Virus record (IMG/VR): IMGVR_UViG_3300027797_000133
Span: 1-24,508 of that record
Source of the DNA: a virus
Direction: 5' to 3' (one strand)
DNA: 24,508 bases
The notes below the pieces were generated by a model. The model worked only from the letters and a program-made list of their open reading frames with translations. It was not told the origin of the DNA and did not search any database. A program made the position numbers and the translations under genes. Positions 1 to 8,607 of the stretch are shown here, piece after piece (position 1 is the first letter of the stretch; every line of letters starts with the position of its first letter).

Positions 1-2
1 CC

Positions 3-3000
3 AATGCAGCCCTCAAAGACGATCCAGAGAACGCGGATAAGCTTGAAGCAGCCCGATTGGCGCAGGCTACGCTTGATGGTAAGAACGCTGGATTTGAAGC
101 CGCTACCGACCAAGTCAGAGACATCACCGCTCAACTTGAGGCAGCACCTGCACCTACGGCTACACCTGTTGCAACCCCTGCACCAGCAGCCGCCCCTGTC
201 GCTCCTGCTCCTGCCGCTGCCGTTGAACCGCCCGCTCCAGCACCTACGCCCGCCCCAGCGCCGGCGCCTACTCCAGCCCCCGCAGCGACGCCTGCTCCCA
301 CACCTACGCCCGCCCCTGCTACGCCCGCACCCGCGTACGCCGGCGGCGACCCTCGCCAGGATCCTCGTTTCGACGACCTGCGGGCAGACGTTAAGACTGA
401 ACTGCGTAAACTGTTTGCCCGCCTAGAAGAGCAAGAGGCTAAACTGGCCGACATGAAGGCCAAGAACAACAAGACCGAACAGAAGGAAGAGCAGATCCGC
501 CGAACCAAGGCGGCTATTGCTGCGAAGCTTGGCGACGCTGCTCCTGCGGTTGCACCTACGCCCGCGCCTGTAGCTGCCCCTGCCCCTACCGCACAGGCTG
601 CTCCCGCTCCAGCTGTCGCTCCTGCGCCAGCACCTGCGGTTGCCCCAGCTCCTACTGCCCAGGCAGCTCCTGCGCCTACGGCAGCCGCTACGCCCGCTCC
701 AGCCCCTACCCCTGCTCCTGCTACCCCAGCCCCAGCAACCCAGACTGCCGCTGAAAACAACGTAGAACCTGCACCTGTTTACCCAGGAGACAAAGCTCCA
801 GTAGTTAAACGCAAGGCTTGGTCTGAACTTTACCAGAAATGGCGCGCAGAGTATTCCAAGACTCACTTTGATGACGGCACACCAAGGGTTGCTATCACAA
901 TCCCCGGCCCTACCGCATCTGCCAAACCTGCTGCAACACAGAAGCCAAATGCAGATGGCGATCCGCGCAATGACAGCCGGTTTGATGCCCTTCCGCTTGA
1001 GTCGCGTAGCGCAATCAATGTAGCCTACAACAAGGTTATCAACGACCAGAAGCAGCGTGATAGGACTTCCATAGCCGGACGATCCACCAAGAAACTGGAT
1101 GATAGTATTGCCAGGAACAAGGCAGAGATTGAACGACTGCTTGCTAACCAGCGCAATGCCCCGGTAAACCCGAACGCCGCGCCTATCGACCCGACCGCCG
1201 GCGACCAGACTTACGACTACGACGAGACGCCGGCTGCGCCGGTCGTTACTCCGGCAGAACCTGTTGCTGAAGTAGCGCCGGCAGCTGAACCTGCTGCCGC
1301 TACTGAAGTCGCCCCAGACGCTACGGCCAAGGAAGACTCAAAGGCAGTCGCGCAGGCTAGGGTGCAACTAGCTAACCTTGAGAAGGCCGGCAAGGGTGAC
1401 AGTAAGCAGGCAAATAAACTCCGCAAGAAGATCGAAGAAGCATCCAAGGGCGGTTCGCTTGCCCAGGCCGAACTGGACCTAGACGCTGAAATAAGGGACT
1501 TCACGGACAACAACCGCACCAATGACATCGTTGGTCTTGGTGGACAGTTCAGCTATCTTGTCGTCAAGAAGATGGCGCTGATGATTGCGCGCGGAGTCAA
1601 GGACTTCCCATCCGTAGCCAAGTCTATCAAGGAAAGCTTTGGTAATATCGACCAAAAAAAGCTCAAAGAGCTTTTCAATAAGGCTTTGAGCATCGCCGGT
1701 AAAAACGCTACGGAAACGGTTCAGAACCTAAAGGAATTCAACAAAACAAACGCACCGAAGTTTGATGAAGGATCTGAAGAAATCTCTACGAGACAGCCTA
1801 CTAGTAAGAAAGCCCCAGAAGACTTCGTAGCCCAGAAGCTAATCATTGGTACTGACGCTCTCAATTCGACTGAAAGCGTGGCTAAAAAATCCGCTGACGC
1901 TGTTGCCAGTTACCCGAACATGCGACCGGTAGAGGGTGAGACTGCCAGGGAGACGAACGAGCGTTTCATCAAAATGGTTAAGGAGAATCTGATCTGGCTC
2001 CACAACCAGGTTCCTCCCGCCGTACGCGCGAGAAGCAAGCTTTGGTATGACGGCGCCAACAAGATGGCTAATGAATTCTCTAAAAAGTACAACGCCACGG
2101 CGTCGCAGGTTGCCGGCGTAATGGCCGCTCTCTCCCCGCAGAAAGATTGGTTTATGAACGTGGCACTTGCCGAGTATGTCTTGAAGGTTGCAAGCGAACA
2201 CAAGAATGATCCGTTCTCGCAGGAGATGTACGACAGGGCTGCGTCCATGATGACCAAGCCAAAGAAAGGTCCGGAACGTCCGCTGTTCAAGCCGCAGCAG
2301 CTCGCGGCTATAAAGAAGCTTATCGGCACCAAGTACAAGGACATGGACCTTTCGCAGAAAGCCCTATTCACGAGAATCCATAGCGAAACCTATACTGACC
2401 GCTCTTATCACATCCTGGCTCCGGAAGGTAATCGCCTCAATCTTGCAAGGACGTCAGAGGGTGAGTTGAGCAGGTATGGCTGGGGATCAATGCGTGAAGT
2501 CAAGAAGGCCATTGCCTGTATCGAGGATGGAAGCCTTGCCAATATTTCCAGCCAGATGGGCAAGGAGCATAAGGTTCGTAACTTCTACAACAACATCATC
2601 GCTCCCAACAGCAAGGATGGACATGTCACTATCGACACTCACGCCGTAGCTGCGGCCCTCATTCGCCCCCTCGCTGGCAAGAGCATCGAGGTTAAGCATA
2701 ACTTTGGATCGTCCGGCGCCGACAAAGTGGTGGGTGTTAACGGCACCTATGCCTTATACGCAGAAGCCTACCGCCAGGCCGCTGCCGAAGTCGGCGTCTT
2801 GCCACGCGAAATGCAGTCTATCACTTGGGAGGCTATCCGTGGGGCATACCCCAAGGAATTTAAGGGTGCTAAAAATGTTGCAGCCATTAACAAAATTTGG
2901 AATTCTTACAAAAATGGAAACATCTCCCTCGCAGAAGCCCGACAAAAATCAATCGATGTCGGGAAGAAATTCACCGACAAAAACGGAGGAGGCATCGCCA

Positions 3001-6000
3001 ATTACAGCTGGCTGGGACAGCAGTCCGAATTCCGACCCGACGATGGACTTTCTCCGAGCGACGTCAACGCCGGTGACACGCGAGAACTACCTGGAGATAG
3101 CGTACCTGGGGGAAGCGCCGGATCCGTTCCCAGCGGAACTGGAAGCACTACTTCCACCGGAACTGCAAATCAACAGTCCGGAAGAGACGCAGGAGTAGGA
3201 TCAGATGCAACCGTAAAGGGTTGGGCGAAGACCGTTGCCGCCGCGCAGCGTGACAAGCCAGAGGCTGCCATGCTGGCAGCCCAAAAGGTCGTCAAGGGCG
3301 GGATCGTAAATTACGCGATCGAACACGCCGGCGACATTCTTCACCGAGTTTACCAGTCTTTGTCGCAGTCCGGCACCGATCCTAGCTTTGGGTATGAAAC
3401 GGTCAAATCAAAGGTTGATCGGATCCTTCGCAACTTCCGACTAGAAGGCATCGACACGGAGGCTGATTTCTGGGCCAAGGAAAAGGAACAGCATGACATG
3501 GAGGTTGCCAGCGGCAAGGAAGGCGTCCCTTCGTGGGAGCAACGTAAGCAGGAAATCACGGAGAAGATGAAGCAGTTCGCTGCGGAGCATGACTCCCTGC
3601 CGGCCGAAAACGATCTTCAAGCCACCGTGAAGAGCATCAATGTCGCACTTGGAAATCTTGATTTCCAGGCCGCCATCGAAGGGATGAACAAACTCAAGCA
3701 AAAGCTTGAGTCACAAGATTCCTGGAGGAACTACGCCAGGGAAGTCGGATCCAATACCGAAGAAAATGCCGGCAACAAATCCCAGTCTAAAGCAGTCCTA
3801 ACCCCAGCCGGCGGAGTCGCCCAGGTAACCGGCGACACAGACCGATTAAACGGTCACCAGGGAGGGTTTGAGACGGACGCATACCACGCCAGCGAAGAAA
3901 GTTTTAACTCATTTGATGACAAAAATCCGCGAGCAAAAGTTTACCTGGCGTTAGGCGCCGAAGACGGCATAAAGCAATTTGGTAAAAAGGTTGGCAAGTT
4001 TACAGTACGCTCACAAAACCCAATCAACATCTTGCCGGGCAAAGATGGAAAGCTTTCCGAAGATGCAGTAACATTCTTAAAAGACTTTTGGAGACAGTAC
4101 CTCAAAGGACGAAGGGATGAAGGAGGACGAAGCCTTGGTCAGCAGGACCTAATTTCACTTGCTAAAGATGGGTATCTTTTTAACGAGCATGATACAGCGC
4201 AAGGCGACATGGAGAACTTTGCGTTTAAAAGTGGTTATGATGCTATTGTAATGCTTGATGTATCATCTGCTGGTTCTCCGATTATCGTAACGAAACCAGG
4301 CAACGCAAACACCACAAGGGCGGCCCAAACAAAGGGAGCAGTCCTAACCCCAGAAGGCGACGTCGCCAACCACCGCGACGCCGACCTAGCGAAGCGTGGC
4401 TTCATCACGCAAGAGGCTACCAAGATGCCGGCAGACCTGGCCGGCGCCAAGCTGGTCATCGAGCAGTCTGGAAGCACAGCAGACAATCTTAACAATCAAA
4501 ACTTTGGCAAGGGCCGTGTAGTTCTAGACGGAAGAACAATTGCCGAATTCGACTTCCACGACTACGACGGAAACCGTAAGCTTGACCACATCCACGTCCA
4601 AAAGAAGCACCGTAATAAGGGGCTTTCAAAAGTAATCCAGGCAGAGATTATTGAGCGAGGAAAGCGCAGCGAAGAAAACACCGCAGAAACGTACAGCGCG
4701 ACCGTCAAGGATCCGCTCGATCGCCCGACGGCTGGAATGGTTTCTCTTCTTGGTGAAGAAAATGTAAACGACAATGGACCGGATTACGCTGAATCTGCTC
4801 GCGGAGAATCTTATGCTTTCAAAGATCCAGACAACGGAGAATGGATTACAAAGACAAATGAAGTTAATGCAAACATCCCCAATCAGTACACGCCGGAGCA
4901 GCGCAAGCTAATCGCCGACATCAAGGCCGCATCGAAGGGCGACCCTGCAACTCTGATGGAGCGTGTCACCAAGCTTCTCGACCAATGGGAACGCGACGTG
5001 TTGGGCGATCCGGACAAGCCGATGACCAAGCTGTTGTCAATCAACCCACAGGCTTTGTCCGCATGGGCGTACCGCATCTCCAAGCTGATCGCCAAGACTG
5101 GCATGAAATTCGGTTCGTGGGCGAAGAGCATGGCCGGCAAGATGACCAAGCAGAACATGAAGGATATCTGGCAGCTTGCCAAGGCTATCGCCAAGACTCC
5201 CGCCGCCATTGCCAAACACTTCCTGGATAGCCGCGCCGACAAGCTGTGGGAATACTACAATAAGCGCAAGAATTCCGCAGAGATGCGTAAGCTTGCCAAC
5301 CTTATCTTCACTAGGTCTGGACCAGACGCTGACGCCGAAATCACTACTACTGGACCGGACGGAAACCCTGTCACAGAAGCAGTCCGCAATTCCATTCCGC
5401 AGCGCATCAAGCAGATCCGCACCCAATTCGCCAACAAGTACTCTAATCTTCTAAACCGATTCGGTACTGAATTCGCCAACATGAGCGAAGACCAGCGTAA
5501 GGCTTGGGACAAGGAATTCCGCCGCGCCGTGATCGGCCTTGACCCTCTGCCTCCGGGTGAAAAGGGCAAGGCAGTACTGGAATTCCGAGAAATGATGCAG
5601 GAGCTGCTGCAATACCAGCGCGAAGCCGGCATCGACATCGGTGACTCTGGTGCCGGATACTTCCCGCGCATCTGGTCAAGCAAGCTGATCCAGGAGAACA
5701 TCCAGAAGTTCTACCAGGTCGCCAAGGAGATGTACAAGAAGCGCGATCAGCGTCTGCTCGATAAGGCCATCGCTGATATCAATGACGGAGTTGACGCAGA
5801 GGCTGCCCGAAAGAAAGAACTTGATCTAGAAGCAAACCGTCGTGGGGCGAACCGTCGCATTAAGCCAGACTCCGAGTACCAGCAGGACGCGCGCGATAAC
5901 GCCAATGATAAGATCGACGCCCTACAGTCTGCACATGACGCCAAGGATGACGCGCACTACCAGTCGATGGCTTCGGCCTGGGCCTTGCGCGCGCAGACCG

Positions 6001-7703
6001 GACGCCTCGATGAAGTTACGCTAAATGACAATGGCATCAACCAGGCTAACGCACCAGACCATGCAGATCCTCGCATGTTCACGGACGAAGAAGCTTCCCT
6101 TGCCGATGAATTCCAGGACGACGACATCGACAAGACCGTCATTCGCTACGTCCACGCTGCGGTAAAGAAGTCCGAACTTGCCCGCGTGTTCGGAGAGAAC
6201 GGAAAGAAGTTCGGCAAGATGCTTGAGCAGCTCCAGCGGGATGGATTCTCTGAAGAAGAGATTAAGCACATCGCAAAGCTGGTACGCCAGTCGCTCGACG
6301 TAACCTCCAACAAGCTTGAAGGATTTGAAGCCAAGTTCATGGACTGGGCTAACTTCGTCGTCGTCTCCGGTTACCTTGGGTTGAGCTATATCAACAACCT
6401 CTTCCTTGAACCTGTGTCGTACGGCATCCGCACCGGAAGCCCTGCCCTGGCCCTTGAGGCTGTGGTTCGCACATGGCATCAGTTCGGACGCGAGATTCTG
6501 AAGTCAGTCAACGACTCCAACTTCATCCGAAAGCACTACAAGAACCGGAAGGAATTCGCTCGGTCTATGGACATGGCCCTTGCCGAGACTCTTGGTCTTA
6601 CCCACGTCGAACTTGATCGCATCGCCCAGGACAGCCATTGGGACTTTAACGCTGACATGGAGGAAGCCGGCAGCCCTCTCGCCAAGTGGCTTACCCAGCG
6701 CGTACTAAAGGCTAACTTCATGGAGCAATCTGAACGCGCGAAGGTAGCCACTTCGATGGCTATCGCCAAGGGACATCTTTCCAATGTCGCCCGCACGTTC
6801 AACGGAGACTCATTCCTTCAGAACGTATTTTCCCAGACAGGCATGGACGTCACAGCTACGGCTGCCGCCAAGTCGATGCTCCGCGAAGCCGGCGTGGCGG
6901 ACGCTGATCATGCTGACTTTGTAGCTTTCGTCACGTCCCTGCAAGGGATGAGCGACTCTGATTACGAAGCCGCCATAATGAGCAACGAACGCCAGGCCAT
7001 TATCTACCGCCAGGCATTGCAGCGTACCAGCACAGGCATGGCAATCAGCACGGACGCTTCGATGAAGACCGAAGGTTCTGACACTATCTTCGGCAAGATG
7101 CTGATGCAGTTGATGAACTACTCCTACGCCTACTCCCAGTTGGTGAAGGACCGTATGTACGACAGCGCCCTTGGTGCGTTCAAGCGTTCGACGCCGGCTG
7201 AACAGATTTCTGGCATGGATCGCGTGAAGTATATGATGCCGATGGTAGCCGGCGGTACTATGACCGTTATCGCTTCTATCGCGACAAAGGCTTTGGTTGC
7301 GTCGATGTTCCCTTCCGACTCTGGAGACGAATGGATGGAGAAGGATCCCATGATCCAGGTCTTGGACGCAGCTTCCTACGCCGGCATGTTCGGCAAGAAG
7401 TTTGAATACCTGTCACGCATGGTAATCCGTGAGCAGGTGCCAATGGGTCCGATCCCGGAGGCTGCCGGCAAGGCTGTCATCGCCGCCTCTTCAGCCATCA
7501 AGAAGGAGGGGGACTCCGACCGCGCAAACTACAACGCCTTAAAGTCAGTCCAGCGTACAGGCTTGAATCCTGTCGTGGTAGGTGGGGCTTCGGCCTTCAA
7601 TCCTGTGGCCGGTGGTGTGGCTAACTACATTATGCGCGACCGGGACTACAGCGACGCTATCCTTGAGGGTCTGACTGGCGTAGAAAAACCCAAGAAGAAG
7701 TAA
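3..7703 (+). CDS. Giant polyvalent (PolyVal-type) phage protein, probable internal virion/ejection protein, 5' end cut by the window
   Basis: The frame is open from base 3 to a TAA at 7701, so more than 2,560 residues are present and the true start lies left of the window. Order by base position: a short helical segment; Pro/Ala-rich linkers (about 143-333 and 541-742) around a charged helix opening GDPRQDPRF; a second copy opening GDPRNDSRF (about 954); a helical module (about 1530-1710); a DUF7178-like phage domain (about 1821-3020, with WYDGA, ALSPQKDW and VTIDTHAV); a Gly/Ser linker; an ADP-ribosyltransferase-like module (about 3880-4320, starting AYHASEESFNSFD); a GNAT-like module (about 4440-4780, with HRNKGLSKVI); a second helical module (about 5050-5210); then a long helical C-terminus with GYFPRIW and hydrophobic stretches near 6350-6420 and 7230-7310. 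This mosaic is typical of proteins packaged in podovirus-like heads and injected with the DNA. The ejection role and the two enzyme assignments are inference. The ORF is certain and the family likely. Confidence 0.85.
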   Translation, partial: NAALKDDPENADKLEAARLAQATLDGKNAGFEAATDQVRDITAQLEAAPAPTATPVATPAPAAAPVAPAPAAAVEPPAPAPTPAPAPAPTPAPAATPAPTPTPAPATPAPAYAGGDPRQDPRFDDLRADVKTELRKLFARLEEQEAKLADMKAKNNKTEQKEEQIRRTKAAIAAKLGDAAPAVAPTPAPVAAPAPTAQAAPAPAVAPAPAPAVAPAPTAQAAPAPTAAATPAPAPTPAPATPAPATQTAAENNVEPAPVYPGDKAPVVKRKAWSELYQKWRAEYSKTHFDDGTPRVAITIPGPTASAKPAATQKPNADGDPRNDSRFDALPLESRSAINVAYNKVINDQKQRDRTSIAGRSTKKLDDSIARNKAEIERLLANQRNAPVNPNAAPIDPTAGDQTYDYDETPAAPVVTPAEPVAEVAPAAEPAAATEVAPDATAKEDSKAVAQARVQLANLEKAGKGDSKQANKLRKKIEEASKGGSLAQAELDLDAEIRDFTDNNRTNDIVGLGGQFSYLVVKKMALMIARGVKDFPSVAKSIKESFGNIDQKKLKELFNKALSIAGKNATETVQNLKEFNKTNAPKFDEGSEEISTRQPTSKKAPEDFVAQKLIIGTDALNSTESVAKKSADAVASYPNMRPVEGETARETNERFIKMVKENLIWLHNQVPPAVRARSKLWYDGANKMANEFSKKYNATASQVAGVMAALSPQKDWFMNVALAEYVLKVASEHKNDPFSQEMYDRAASMMTKPKKGPERPLFKPQQLAAIKKLIGTKYKDMDLSQKALFTRIHSETYTDRSYHILAPEGNRLNLARTSEGELSRYGWGSMREVKKAIACIEDGSLANISSQMGKEHKVRNFYNNIIAPNSKDGHVTIDTHAVAAALIRPLAGKSIEVKHNFGSSGADKVVGVNGTYALYAEAYRQAAAEVGVLPREMQSITWEAIRGAYPKEFKGAKNVAAINKIWNSYKNGNISLAEARQKSIDVGKKFTDKNGGGIANYSWLGQQSEFRPDDGLSPSDVNAGDTRELPGDSVPGGSAGSVPSGTGSTTSTGTANQQSGRDAGVGSDATVKGWAKTVAAAQRDKPEAAMLAAQKVVKGGIVNYAIEHAGDILHRVYQSLSQSGTDPSFGYETVKSKVDRILRNFRLEGIDTEADFWAKEKEQHDMEVASGKEGVPSWEQRKQEITEKMKQFAAEHDSLPAENDLQATVKSINVALGNLDFQAAIEGMNKLKQKLESQDSWRNYAREVGSNTEENAGNKSQSKAVLTPAGGVAQVTGDTDRLNGHQGGFETDAYHASEESFNSFDDKNPRAKVYLALGAEDGIKQFGKKVGKFTVRSQNPINILPGKDGKLSEDAVTFLKDFWRQYLKGRRDEGGRSLGQQDLISLAKDGYLFNEHDTAQGDMENFAFKSGYDAIVMLDVSSAGSPIIVTKPGNANTTRAAQTKGAVLTPEGDVANHRDADLAKRGFITQEATKMPADLAGAKLVIEQSGSTADNLNNQNFGKGRVVLDGRTIAEFDFHDYDGNRKLDHIHVQKKHRNKGLSKVIQAEIIERGKRSEENTAETYSATVKDPLDRPTAGMVSLLGEENVNDNGPDYAESARGESYAFKDPDNGEWITKTNEVNANIPNQYTPEQRKLIADIKAASKGDPATLMERVTKLLDQWERDVLGDPDKPMTKLLSINPQALSAWAYRISKLIAKTGMKFGSWAKSMAGKMTKQNMKDIWQLAKAIAKTPAAIAKHFLDSRADKLWEYYNKRKNSAEMRKLANLIFTRSGPDADAEITTTGPDGNPVTEAVRNSIPQRIKQIRTQFANKYSNLLNRFGTEFANMSEDQRKAWDKEFRRAVIGLDPLPPGEKGKAVLEFREMMQELLQYQREAGIDIGDSGAGYFPRIWSSKLIQENIQKFYQVAKEMYKKRDQRLLDKAIADINDGVDAEAARKKELDLEANRRGANRRIKPDSEYQQDARDNANDKIDALQSAHDAKDDAHYQSMASAWALRAQTGRLDEVTLNDNGINQANAPDHADPRMFTDEEASLADEFQDDDIDKTVIRYVHAAVKKSELARVFGENGKKFGKMLEQLQRDGFSEEEIKHIAKLVRQSLDVTSNKLEGFEAKFMDWANFVVVSGYLGLSYINNLFLEPVSYGIRTGSPALALEAVVRTWHQFGREILKSVNDSNFIRKHYKNRKEFARSMDMALAETLGLTHVELDRIAQDSHWDFNADMEEAGSPLAKWLTQRVLKANFMEQSERAKVATSMAIAKGHLSNVARTFNGDSFLQNVFSQTGMDVTATAAAKSMLREAGVADADHADFVAFVTSLQGMSDSDYEAAIMSNERQAIIYRQALQRTSTGMAISTDASMKTEGSDTIFGKMLMQLMNYSYAYSQLVKDRMYDSALGAFKRSTPAEQISGMDRVKYMMPMVAGGTMTVIASIATKALVASMFPSDSGDEWMEKDPMIQVLDAASYAGMFGKKFEYLSRMVIREQVPMGPIPEAAGKAVIAASSAIKKEGDSDRANYNALKSVQRTGLNPVVVGGASAFNPVAGGVANYIMRDRDYSDAILEGLTGVEKPKKK
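143..333 (+). repeat. Pro/Ala low-complexity linker 1
   Basis: The sequence encodes runs of PAPAPT-like residues built from repeated CC(T/A/C)GC(T/C/A) codons. It joins a short N-terminal helix to the first GDPR-type charged helix of the giant protein. Such linkers are usually flexible tethers between folded modules. Confidence 0.85.
541..742 (+). repeat. Pro/Ala low-complexity linker 2
   Basis: This is a second PA-rich tract with internal repetition (the unit APTAQAAPAP occurs twice). It separates the first charged helix from the KAWSELYQKWRAEY segment. It also creates long minus-strand shadow frames. Confidence 0.85.
3791..4353 (+). repeat. Direct 17-bp repeats flanking the ADP-ribosyltransferase-like module
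   Basis: The 17-bp sequence AGCAGTCCTAACCCCAG occurs at 3791-3807 and again at 4337-4353, in the same reading frame. The two copies encode the linkers AVLTPAGGVA and AVLTPEGDVA. The ART-like module lies exactly between them, so the repeats mark its edges. This suggests insertion, duplication or swapping of a cassette by homologous linkers. Confidence 0.8.
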
Positions 7704-7712
7704 TCGGTTGAC

Positions 7713-7758
7713 CAATGTTGGGTGTTGTGGGAGGATGATCTCGCAATGCCCAACATTG
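7713..7758 (+). promoter_or_regulatory. Inverted repeat looping out the ribosome binding site and start of the 7746 gene
   Basis: The arm CAATGTTGGG (7713-7722) is perfectly complementary to CCCAACATTG (7749-7758). The 26-base loop contains a purine-rich GGGAGGA, the best Shine-Dalgarno-like sequence in the window, and the ATG at 7746. The right arm lies inside codons 2-5 of the gene. A hairpin here could modulate initiation. That role is inference. Confidence 0.5.
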
Positions 7759-8081
7759 ATACCGACGCCCTGGCCGAGAAGCTCCACGCTGATCTCGGCC
7801 TACAGACTGAAATGGGACGCGAATACCTCCGCGCCATAATTCCCCTAGCCCAGCTTATGGACCGTAAGCAGCTGGACTATGGGAGTAGCAATATCAGTTT
7901 GAACGGCGAGTTGGGTGTCATGGTCCGCACCCAGGATAAGGTAAGCCGCATCCGGAATCTCCTCACCAGGGAGATGAAGGGCGAGCCGGCTGCCACCAAT
8001 GAACCGATTATCGATTCATGGTCCGATCTCGCAAACTATGGCGTTATTGGCCTGCTCCTACGGAGCGGCAAGTGGCGCTAG
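7746..8081 (+). CDS. DUF1599/NMAD1-like nucleotide-modification-associated protein
   Basis: The 111-residue protein contains KQLDYGSSNI, GELGVMVRTQDKVSRIRNLL and a C-terminal DSWSDLANYGVIGLLL. This pattern (aDYG, then a G-x-x-x-R-x-x-DK-x-x-R helix, then D-x-x-x-DLANY) matches the DUF1599 family, also called nucleotide modification associated domain 1. It is found in phages with modified bases or altered nucleotide metabolism and is thought to act on nucleotides, but no exact reaction can be assigned. I chose ATG 7746 because GGGAGGA lies upstream; in-frame GTG 7722 would add eight residues. It ends in TAG, one of only two TAG stops in the window. A second TAG follows one codon later, and the HNH ORF continues in the same frame. 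Confidence 0.6.
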   Translation: MPNIDTDALAEKLHADLGLQTEMGREYLRAIIPLAQLMDRKQLDYGSSNISLNGELGVMVRTQDKVSRIRNLLTREMKGEPAATNEPIIDSWSDLANYGVIGLLLRSGKWR

Positions 8082-8087
8082 ACCTAG

Positions 8088-8453
8088 ATTAGCACCGGCC
8101 AAGAGAAGGCCGCCTGGCTAAAGATATACCGGACCGCAAATCCGGCGAGATACCTTCTCGGCCTAGCCAAACAGAGGGCGTCCCGGTCCGGCCTAGAATT
8201 CGATCTAAAGCCCTCCGACATCCCGATTGGCAAAGTATGCCCAGTACTGGGCATAACCTTTAAGAGGGGTGTAGACGGCACTCCAATCGACAGCTCCCCT
8301 ACCATTGACCGGGTCGATAATTCCAAGGGTTACATAAGGGGCAATGTGGTGGTGGTTTGTTACCTGGCTAACCGAATCAAGTCTTCGGCCAATGCCCAGC
8401 AACTGGGCAAAGTCTATAGGTGGCTGAAACGGTTGACCAAACCCCAGTCTTGA
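8088..8453 (+). CDS. HNH endonuclease-like ORF without a canonical start codon
   Basis: After the amber codon at 8085 the frame stays open for about 121 codons to TGA 8451. The C-terminal two-thirds contain CPVLGITF, SPTIDRVDNSKGYIRGN and CYLANRIKSSA. This is the conserved core of small phage HNH nucleases, which cut DNA using a metal held by these residues. There is no ATG, GTG or TTG before the core. The only early candidate is ATT at 8088, directly after the second TAG. The ORF is in the same frame as the gene ending at 8081, so readthrough of TAG-ACC-TAG is an alternative. Intact length and a conserved core argue against decay, but it could be a start-less remnant. The start is uncertain; the homology is fairly clear. 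Confidence 0.6.
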   Translation: MSTGQEKAAWLKIYRTANPARYLLGLAKQRASRSGLEFDLKPSDIPIGKVCPVLGITFKRGVDGTPIDSSPTIDRVDNSKGYIRGNVVVVCYLANRIKSSANAQQLGKVYRWLKRLTKPQS

Positions 8454-8469
8454 TGACAATGGTTGGACT

Positions 8470-8607
8470 ATGCTATTCGCCTTCATCACGTTGGTCATCG
8501 GATTTGCCTGTGGCTTTGCCGCCGGCGTAAAGAACGCCAACTCATCCAAGGTCGATAAGGCCGTGGACATCCTCGACGCTCTCAAGGGCAAAGCCAAAAA
8601 GAAGTAA
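8470..8607 (+). CDS. Small single-pass membrane protein (45 aa)
   Basis: ATG 8470 opens a 45-residue ORF. The N-terminal hydrophobic segment LFAFITLVIGFACGFAAGV (residues 2-20) would span the membrane. A polar helix with a Lys-rich end (KAKKK) follows, consistent with N-out, C-in insertion. The stop TAA directly abuts the GTG start of the spanin-like lipoprotein, so the two are probably translated together. The location in a lysis-like cassette suggests an accessory membrane role, such as a holin partner or antiholin. That is a guess from context. Confidence 0.6.
   Translation: MLFAFITLVIGFACGFAAGVKNANSSKVDKAVDILDALKGKAKKK

Noticed and set aside
131-760. Long minus-strand ORF rich in Gly/Ala/Val opposite the Pro/Ala linkers
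   Set aside because: It is the complement of PA-rich codons, overlaps the certain giant ORF throughout and has no leader or homology-like motif.
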